Shown piece by piece: positions 57,632-64,000 of a stretch of 64,000 bases of DNA. Position 1 is the first letter of the stretch; each line of letters opens with the position of its first letter. Location of the stretch: positions 82,976,882-83,040,881 of the forward strand of contig CM042016.1 in assembly GCA_023525715.1 (NCBI GenBank), given 5' to 3'. The DNA comes from Cichorium intybus (taxonomy: Eukaryota > Streptophyta > Magnoliopsida > Asterales > Asteraceae). Under the pieces are notes generated by a model. The model saw only the letters and a list, made by a program, of their open reading frames with translations, did not search any database and was not told the DNA's origin. The position numbers were made by a program, and so were the translations under genes.

Positions 57632-57694
57632 CCAACAATGACGTAAAGGATTCACCGAAAAGTACTCAATAATCGAAGACAACAGTTTATTCAC
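57632..57694 (+). promoter_or_regulatory. Viral promoter enhancer region with as-1-like motif
   Basis: TGACGTAAAGGATTCACC at 57639-57656 resembles the as-1 element (TGACG motif) upstream of the caulimovirus full-length-RNA promoter. It lies eight bases after the ORF VI stop and about 235 bases before TATAAATA at 57874. It is not repeated in the array, whose units begin just downstream at GTGAGGATTTGG (57699). Confidence 0.55.
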
Positions 57695-58164
57695 TGTGGT
57701 GAGGATTTGGGATTTGACAAAAGAATATTTGGTGACCCCTCCCTCATCATCTTCATCATTATGTAATATTTTATTTTTGTCTTTTTTGTAAGTGCTAGAC
57801 ACAATTATGTAGTGTCTATTATTGTTATATAGTGTGTATTATTTTATAGACTCTAGAAGAGTCCCTAATGTACTATAAATAAGGCATTTGCCAAATGAAT
57901 AAGATGAGAGCTTGTTTGTGTGAATTTTTGAATGCTCTCAAAATTCTATCTGTTGACTTATAAATAGCAGAGTCTGGTATCCACGAGTAATCACAAGCAT
58001 ACATCGATAATCACATATAATCATCACGTAAGCATCAGTCAGGTACATCTCTTATAATCATGCCCGATTCAAAAGTTCAGATTCAAAATAATGCATATTA
58101 TTATGTTTTAAAACTATGAATACAACAAATCAAGCAACAAAAATCATCACAAACATGCACACGC
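57695..58164 (+). promoter_or_regulatory. Downstream viral promoter/leader copy, 3' truncated
   Basis: Sense intergenic-region module with TATAAATA at 57874-57881, stopping at AACATGCACACGCG (58164) and therefore lacking the last 150 bp before a PBS. It shows that the module belongs to the virus, since it is in the expected place after ORF VI. It is the right edge of all viral sequence in the window. Confidence 0.8.
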
Positions 58165-58732
58165 GTCAAGCAACAAATCAGCCACCACTGCCGGAGCTGC
58201 TACATTCTCCCGCGTCGAGTTCTCCTACACCACCCACCACCGACCGGCAGCAGAAGTGGCGTCATGGTCACCGGCAAGCAATGGCTGCGTTTTTCTTGCA
58301 TCTGATTTGAAAACTTTGTCCTCACCCTCTAATCCACTGCCCCACCGGTAGCGTGTCTCCTTCCCCTTCAAACATCCGACGGTTCTTCTCCCTCTACAGC
58401 CTCTCTCTCTCTCTTCTCCACTCTCTCTCCTTCCACATTATCTCTGTCTCTCGATATATGCCTCTCGATATATGGTGTAACATGACAAGAAGAATGGGAA
58501 CAAAGGGATCGGGATAGATTGGAATTAGCGTAAGGTCTTGGATTAGAGCTCAACGGTGTGCGGGGTAAAAAAGAAAGTTAATCGCCTGGTTCCGATCAAC
58601 ATGGTGGATTTTGAAAGAATTGCATATCCCTCCCCCCACTATTGACTATTGACATAATTAGCCCCTAACTCAAAAAGCCTTGAATTTAAGGTTTTCAAAC
58701 TTGCCACATTTAGTCCCTATAAAGTATAACCC
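58165..58732. other. Unrecognised DNA right of the provirus
   Basis: GC-richer than its neighbours and frame-poor. It includes a Pro/Ser-coding-like stretch (58170-58290) and a (CT)n run at 58397-58440. No domain recognised. It may be 5' gene sequence or another transposon scrap. Confidence 0.3.
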
Positions 58733-59064
58733 TAGGGATGAGATCGGGTCCGGAACACGACCGAGAACCGAAGAACCGAGAACTGATTTGGTAGGAAACA
58801 AAGAACCGGGAACCGGATCAAATACCCTGGTTTCGGTTCCTACCGGTCCAGTTTTGGTTCCAATTCGGTTATACAAGGAAATGTGTGTGTTTAGTTCCGA
58901 AACCGGCCTGAACCGGATTAAGAACCCAAGAACCGAGAACCGATTTAGTAAGAAATGGAGAACCGAGAACCGTACTTATGGGACATAATCTAGGTCCGGT
59001 TCGGTCCGGGTCCAGGTCCAAGACCCGATTCGGGTCGGGTACAAGGTCCAGAATCTCATCCTTA
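58733..59064. mobile_element. Terminal-inverted-repeat element rich in GAACCG words
   Basis: The left end AGGGATGAGATCGGGTCC is answered at the right by CAGAATCTCATCCTT (inverted AAGGATGAGATTCTG). The interior repeats GAACCGAGAACCG and CGGTTCGGTCCGGG on both strands. The flanks carry related TATAACCCT and TATAACCTA, possibly an 8-9 bp duplication. It is non-coding, most like a hAT- or Mutator-derived MITE. Frames inside it are not genes. Confidence 0.55.
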
Positions 59065-59159
59065 TATAACCTATAAAGTTCACATTTTAACATTTTGAAT
59101 TAACCCCTTTGGTCCCTCATTTAATTTATAATTCCTTTTTAAGTTATTTAATTATTTCT

Positions 59160-59206
59160 AAATTATTATTATTATTTATTTTATTTATTTATTTATTTAT
59201 TTATTA
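59160..59206. repeat. (ATT)n/(TTTA)n microsatellite
   Basis: ATTATTATTATTATTTATT followed by TTTATTTATTTATTTATTTA. Confidence 0.9.
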
Positions 59207-59691
59207 GCGTGTTCCCCTGCGAACAATTGATTCGAACCTAGTAAAATTTGCCCCTTCCAAATGCTATTGTACATTCTTCTAAACAGCAGGTTGCGAAAGT
59301 AAAGTATTTTATAAAGAATTTGATTATTATTGACCATAAGTCGTTGTTGAGGTGGAAGACATGAGTTTCCAGCAGTTTCGGGCCTGGATAGGCAAGGAGT
59401 CGGAGAGCACGGGCCCTGAGTAGGTTGCTTGTGTGTTTCTTTTTCATGCTTCCACGTAAGACTAATGTCGTTTTTGTATGATAAGATCAATTTTTGTGGG
59501 TATTTCCCTTTTGAATGGATTTATCGTCTTAATCGGTATATTATATTCAGTGTGTTTAACCGCGACATTTATAAGGCTTAATAATCGTTTAAACCGAGGA
59601 CGGAGTCGGTTTATCCATTGTTGGAATAGATACAGGCTTAATAGTCTTTTGAATGGTCTAAGTTGGTATGTAGGTCTACGTCCTTACGATC
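59207..59691. other. Unannotated DNA
   Basis: No gene or repeat recognised. Short frames on both strands (59197-59490 minus, 59478-59723 plus) show no domain. Confidence 0.25.
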
Positions 59692-59952
59692 TTAGTCAAA
59701 CTCGGCCACCCTTTGTGTTGTGAATTCTAACTCGACTGGGATGACCGCTTCTAATATGTAGTTGAAGCTAAATGGCGTTTCATTTGTACCGTTTTGGACC
59801 ATAGCACACTTGATAATTCTTGCACCCATTTTCCTTCGTTGATTTTCAAATGCTTTTTCAGTCCGGCCACCATATTGGTTTGGTCCAACATCTCCAAAAA
59901 CATCCATAATAAGAGAGCTCTTTATTATTTTGTTGTTATGAAAAAACTTCAA
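59692..59952 (-). pseudogene. Gypsy integrase C-terminal scrap
   Basis: The minus strand reads GTNETPFSFNYILEAVIPVEL and then EFTTQRVAEFD near 59694-59790. The NETPF-x-Y-x2-EAVIP-x-E pattern is the familiar end of the gypsy integrase core (usually TPFSLTYGTEAVIPVE). The rest of the frame is not recognisable, and no LTRs or further pol are nearby. Confidence 0.6.
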
Positions 59953-60685
59953 ATAAAAAGCTAATATCCCCGAAGCTTTTTCAATTTGTTTTTGATGAGT
60001 TATATAAATAAGTCGTCAAACTTATAAAATTGAAAATATTTGGGACACACAACCATTGAAAAAAACGTGAAAGAAACTTGTTATTTAATAAACACCTTGA
60101 AAAGGACTTTGATTTAAAATACCCTCTGCTTATAGCTTTTTCAGATTTTAAATGCTTTTTTACTTCAAAAAATCTTTTAGAAAACTGCTAAAAATCTCAA
60201 ATTGTGTTATCCTCTTGGGCTTTGATGGATCACCCATTGAAATTCTCCGAAAACCCGTTGTCGCAACTCGCAACAAGTGCACATCTTTTGGTCACCCAAT
60301 TCCATTAAAATATTTCTAAGTTTGAGTTTTGATAAAAAATGGTGTTATGTTAAAAAGTATTTATTAAATAGGTGTAGATTTAAAAGTATTTATTAAATTG
60401 GATGTTTCTAAAATTTGACTTTTTTGAATTATTCAAATTTTTTTTTTTTTTTTTGTTTTTTTTTCCTATCTTTTTTTACCAAATAAGTGTGTTTTTTACT
60501 TTTTTTTTTTTAACCTTTTGTTGTTTTTAAATATTTTTTTTACTTTCAACAACGTATTAATCTTCTTATTTTCAACTCCATTAAACTAATAATACTCATT
60601 ATATAACTCTTACAATTTAGAAGGTTGCTGAACAGTAACTATACAATTTTATAAATTTATTTCAACAACTAAATCCAAAATTTAT

Positions 60686-60775
60686 CCGCACCTTAGCGGT
60701 AAGGCGTATTGACATCAAAGTACATGTCATTGCTTTGAATCCTACAAGCTTTATTTATTATGTAAGCGTGCTTTT
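60686..60775 (+). mobile_element. Possible tRNA-derived SINE relic
   Basis: CACCTTAGCGGTAAGGCGT resembles a Pol III A box (TRGCNNARYNGG), and TGCTTTGAATCCTAC, 40-45 bases later, resembles a B box (GGTTCGAATCC) with damage. Spacing and order fit the tRNA-like head of a plant SINE. A body and poly-A/T tail are not clear. Confidence 0.35.
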
Positions 60776-61455
60776 TTACATGCCCCTTCAACTTTTTTTT
60801 TCCCACGTTTTTGTTTTATTTTTTTTTCACAATTAGCTCTAATATTTCCTTTTTTGGTAATTAAACGATTTATTTGCTTTCATTAGTCTAATAGACTTAT
60901 TTTATTATTTAGTCAAATATTGAATTGCTTAAATTAGCTCTGATATTTTCTTTTTTTTTTCGGTAATTAAACGGTTTATTTGTTTTCAAATATACATTTA
61001 TTTAAAATGACTTATTTTTTTAGCTTTACTCTTTTTCTTATAATTTATCCAAAAAATTGTACAACTTTTTTTTTAATTTTTTAAAAACTCATTAAGGTTT
61101 TTCTATACAATTGGTTACGTCTTATTTAAAAATAAATTTTACACAATCGTCCAAATACTTTTTATAAATCTTTTCCGATTTTATTTTTTAAGTTTTTCGA
61201 AACTTAATATCTTTTATATATTTTTGTACTACTTTTATCTTTTACATATTTTTTACATTATTACAAAAATATCTTTTAACATAATTAAAACTTTATAACT
61301 TTTTTATATCTTTTATGCATACGTTTTAGAGAGTTTTTCCTTTTCACATATTTATTTTTATTTGTGATTTTAAAAAAGAAAAATTCTTTTGTGTAAATTT
61401 TCTTGTTAATTATGTTTTATCAAGTTATACATACTAAAATATTCAGGAACAAAAT

Positions 61456-61492
61456 ACCGCAACAACGCACGGAAATCCACCCCTAGTTAATT
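61456..61492 (+). mobile_element. Possible Helitron 3' end
   Basis: CCGCAACAACGCACGG can form a small imperfect hairpin, and CTAG follows after about 13 bases (AAATCCACCCCTAG), then T. This is the terminal pattern of plant Helitrons. No 5' end or coding region was found to the left. Confidence 0.35.
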
Positions 61493-61693
61493 AACATTTT
61501 TGAAGTTACACTTGTTTTGTCAAAAAATTAAATACCTCAAACTCCATATTCACATACTAAAAAAAATTAGATGCAAATAACAATACAACAAGTGTCCCCT
61601 TTATACGGTTCCTAATATTTCAATGGCACTTAGAATTAGAAATAAAATTAAATAATTTAGCACTCAGAGTTACAAATATCGAGACGTTTTACA

Positions 61694-63697
61694 CTATAGA
61701 ATAGCCGTTGTATGCTTTAGGGCCATTTGCTGCAATTTGGTGATCACGTGAGTCGCAGCTGAGTTTCTGGCTTCACAAATACTTTGCTGCACCCCACTCA
61801 CACCAGAACACTCGAAATCAGTTCCTTTCACACTTACGTTTGCCACAAACCCACCTACACAAAAATTCACCAACATTTTGTTTATATATTCACTTTAACT
61901 AAAAATTTCGTTTTTTTTTAACAATATATTCTTCTTTACCGATTTATGGAACAATGTATCAACTTTTTTAACAATTTATACAATTGACATGTTTCAACCG
62001 AGTTTAATAGATTCAGGGATAATGTTACAGTAACCCATCGAACTTTTCATTTTGCATATATTTGGTCCCTTAGGTTTTTTTCTTGCTCCTCAGGGAATTA
62101 AGGTTTCGAAAACCAGGCAATAGGAAAAAATCTGAATAATCTGAAAAAGTTCAGGGACTATTTAGATGCATTTTCAAAACGTTGTGGGGTACTATAGCAA
62201 ATTCTTTTGCTACAGTAACCCCGGGTGACCAATTAAACTCGGTTGTATAAATATTAAGCCCCTCGACAACAAGGGAAAAACTTAAGAGACCAAATAGATG
62301 CAAAATGAAAAGTTTGATGGGTTACTATAGCATTATCCCATTAAAATATTCCATATTTTGGTCCTAAAATGGAACTCCTTTGATAATTTGTAAATAAAAT
62401 AAAAAAATCACAGTGCAAAATAAAAAGGTAAATCTTAATATCTTACCATCGGATTGTAACGTGTGATACGTGGGCAACATCCAATTGTTTAATAGACAAA
62501 TATCATCCAACTCCTGCCGAAAATAAGACTTTGTTACGGTGTTTATTGAACATAAAAAGTAAATAATGGAAATTTTGTAAGAAGTTGGGACATTTTCCGT
62601 CATTTGCGTGACTTTTTCCATTAAGTCGTTTTTTTATTATTTTTTTTTTTTTGTATTAAGTCAAAACGAAACATGCGTATATAGCAAACTTGCCTCACAT
62701 GCTTTTCGTAATGTGAGTTGGGCTTGAGACAAGTTGTTTCCTAATAAGGGCAAGCTTCTATCAACTTCTTGAATTTTCATGTCATCTTGTTGACATATTT
62801 CATTGCAACAATCGATAACCGCTTCTAGCTTTAAACCCAAACAATCTCCAATCCCTATTAAAAGTTTAAAATAAATAAATGAATAAACGGTTTACTCACA
62901 AAAAATAATTTAAAGGATATATTCAGGAAAGTCCTTATATTTTGACCAGATATTTGATTAAGCCCTAATTGTTTTTTTTTATTCAATTAAGCCCAACATT
63001 TTGTTAGATGTTTACAATTTTGGATAGTAGCTGGTTATGCCGTTTTTATATTTTTACAACCGATGATGTTTATGGTCAAAATGTAAGGACTTAATTAAAT
63101 AAAAACTGAAAATTCAACTCTAAATTGTTAAAAGTGTCAAAATATAAGGACTTTATTAAATATTTCCTTTTTATATATAACTAAAATTGTAAACAATTAA
63201 CAAAATGTTGGGCTTAATTGAATAAATAAAAACAATTAGGGCTAAATCAATTCATTCAAAAGGAAGATTAAAATGGTGTACGTAGTTACGTACCACCACG
63301 CATGATTGCCTGAATCTTTTTATTACACAAAGTCAACTCGTGTTCGATATTGCGTTGTTGACTAGACTGCAAGGAAATAAATATCATCGACCTTTTCTAA
63401 ATAAAGTTCACGGCAAATATGAACATTTTGAAAGGAGTAAATGGTAAAAGTATAAAATGATACCAATTTTTGTCGTTTTTTTAAAAGAACACGAAGGGCG
63501 GCTTCTGATAATTCAGATCTTTTTGAATCCACTATCAATTGGAAGTCTTCAATGGGCTCAGATTTTGCCACGTCATGATTCACTATTAGTGTTGTATCTT
63601 GATTTGGTGAGACAATGCAAGACTTTTTTTCACCATCAACCTTTTCATCTTTTTTTTTGTTAACGATGGACATGTTCTTCATGTTCTTTTGATCGTT
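61694..63697 (-). CDS. Plant gene with C-terminal dsRNA-binding domain, 3' exons only
   Basis: Minus-strand exons, all phase-compatible: 63464-63697, 63294-63366, 62694-62854, 62447-62513, 61694-61854 (stop). The first exon opens after CTAG and has no start of its own that must be used, so the gene continues to the right. The product has a Lys-rich N-terminal part (VNKKKDEKVDGEKK), a helical middle (SEAALRVLLKKRQKL, GDCLGLKLEAVIDCCNEIC) and a C-terminal dsRNA-binding motif split over two exons: ELDDICLLNNWMLPTYHTLQ then GGFVANVSVKGTDFECSG and EARNSAATHVITKLQQMA, giving the alpha-beta-beta-beta-alpha pattern. The full protein family is not recognised. It probably binds structured RNA, perhaps in the nucleus; this is inference. 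No lesion is seen, so it may be functional. Confidence 0.7.
62016..62340. mobile_element. Foldback element in an intron
   Basis: GGGATAATGTTACAGTAACC at the left is matched by the inverted end GGGATAATGCTATAGTAACC at the right. Pairing continues through CATCGAACTTTTCATTTTGC and TTTGGTCCCTTAGG. Outer words CAACCGAGTTTAAT (61996) and ATTAAACTCGGTTG (62233) are inverted too. It lies between exons 62447-62513 and 61694-61854. Confidence 0.7.
62935..63252. mobile_element. Foldback element in an intron
   Basis: TTAAGCCCTAATTGTTTTT and TTCAATTAAGCCCAACATTT (62968-63005) reappear inverted at 63195-63250. An inner pair around TATAAGGACTT also inverts. It lies between exons 63294-63366 and 62694-62854. 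It resembles the pattern of the other intronic foldback without sharing sequence. Confidence 0.65.
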
Positions 63698-64000
63698 CTA
63701 GAAATTACCAAAACATTTACGTTTTATATGTAAATAATTGCAAATTGAATAGCAATGTACTATATGTAAAATGTACTTAATCTTTTGGGCAAATCTCATA
63801 AAAACCCAACGTATTATTATTCAATTCTTAAAAAAAAACACTATATTATATTTTAGTGCATTAAAATTTAAAACCCTTATATTTTTTGAAATGTCTAATT
63901 TAAGGTTTCAGATCCGTAAATCCTAGACAACCACAAATGCTAGGTAACCGACTCTTAAGGGTTTGATGGTTACAATCTATTAGATTAGACAATTTCAAAA
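63698..64000. other. Intron or upstream DNA of the dsRNA-binding gene
   Basis: AT-rich with no exon recognised on the minus strand. It presumably is intron leading to 5' exons beyond the window. Confidence 0.3.

Larger units (their letters stand above)
50259..58164 (+). mobile_element. Endogenous caulimovirus-type pararetrovirus, one genome length
   Basis: From the PBS to the broken copy of the intergenic region after ORF VI. Gene order is small leader ORF, movement protein, coiled-coil ORF, virion-associated-like ORF, coat protein, Pro-RT-RNase H, transactivator. Separate coat and Pol frames and a transactivator are found in Caulimovirus, Soymovirus and relatives, and not in badnaviruses. 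Without the solo LTR and MITE, and adding one intergenic region, the genome would be about 7.3 kb, within the family's usual range. There is no integrase, as expected. Many frame breaks make it defective. It is flanked by intergenic-region copies on both sides. Confidence 0.85.
59953..61693. other. T-rich intergenic DNA with transposon remnants
   Basis: Long T runs (60437-60461, 60498-60512, 60945-60960) and no coding frame. Contains the SINE-like and Helitron-like remnants listed separately. 61494-61693 is downstream of the dsRNA-binding gene and probably holds its 3' UTR. AATAAAATTAAATAA near 61641 on the plus strand is not in the gene's sense, and no clear poly(A) signal is seen on the minus strand. 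Confidence 0.35.

Noticed and set aside
58680..59093. Open frames of about 70-100 codons on both strands
   Set aside because: They are translations of the GAACCG-rich inverted-repeat element.

Overview
This is AT-rich plant nuclear DNA from a flowering plant. The evidence is copia, Tekay-like gypsy and Athila LTR retrotransposons, Stowaway and other foldback elements, a Helitron-type end, an endogenous pararetrovirus and a spliced plant gene. A eudicot is likely, but the species cannot be named from the sequence. The only plausible cellular gene is at the far right. Almost everything else is repeats nested inside repeats.

The unifying feature is a roughly 17 kb array (3296-4763, 15124-15524, 23272-29312, 41664-50258, with a last piece at 57695-58164). 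It consists of copies of a module of about 630 bp in both orientations. Reading to the right, the same module leads directly into a tRNA-Met primer-binding site (50259) and then a complete but decayed caulimovirus-type genome (50259-57631). It occurs again just after the last viral gene. The module is therefore the viral intergenic region (promoter plus RNA leader). I count 30 copies of the TATA region: 12 in viral sense and 18 reversed. They meet at only a few recurrent joints, so most neighbours are inverted repeats, and a transcript started at many of the TATA boxes would fold into a long hairpin.

The array has been split by later insertions. A gypsy LTR sits at the left edge (1507-3295). 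A composite of two copia relics lies at 4764-15123. An Athila-type gypsy lacking reverse transcriptase and integrase lies at 15525-23271. A 12.35 kb nest lies at 29313-41663. It has gypsy-LTR-like ends and, inside, a gag-only copia element with perfect target duplication, foldback elements, pieces resembling replication protein A genes and a Helitron-like terminus. Target-site duplications made of array sequence show that the array was there first.

The pararetrovirus has this order: PBS, small leader ORF, movement protein, coiled-coil ORF, virion-associated-like ORF, coat protein, protease/RT/RNase H, transactivator/viroplasmin. A solo LTR (50414-50875, perfect 5-bp duplication) sits in the leader ORF and a Stowaway-like MITE (52395-52651) in the fourth ORF. 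Coat, polymerase and transactivator frames carry several stops and frameshifts. The movement-protein frame is still open.

Right of the virus (58165-64000) are unrecognised sequence, a terminal-inverted-repeat element, a gypsy integrase scrap, T-rich DNA with SINE- and Helitron-like remnants, and the 3' exons of a minus-strand gene encoding a C-terminal double-stranded-RNA-binding domain. Its introns hold foldback elements and one is a GC-AG intron.
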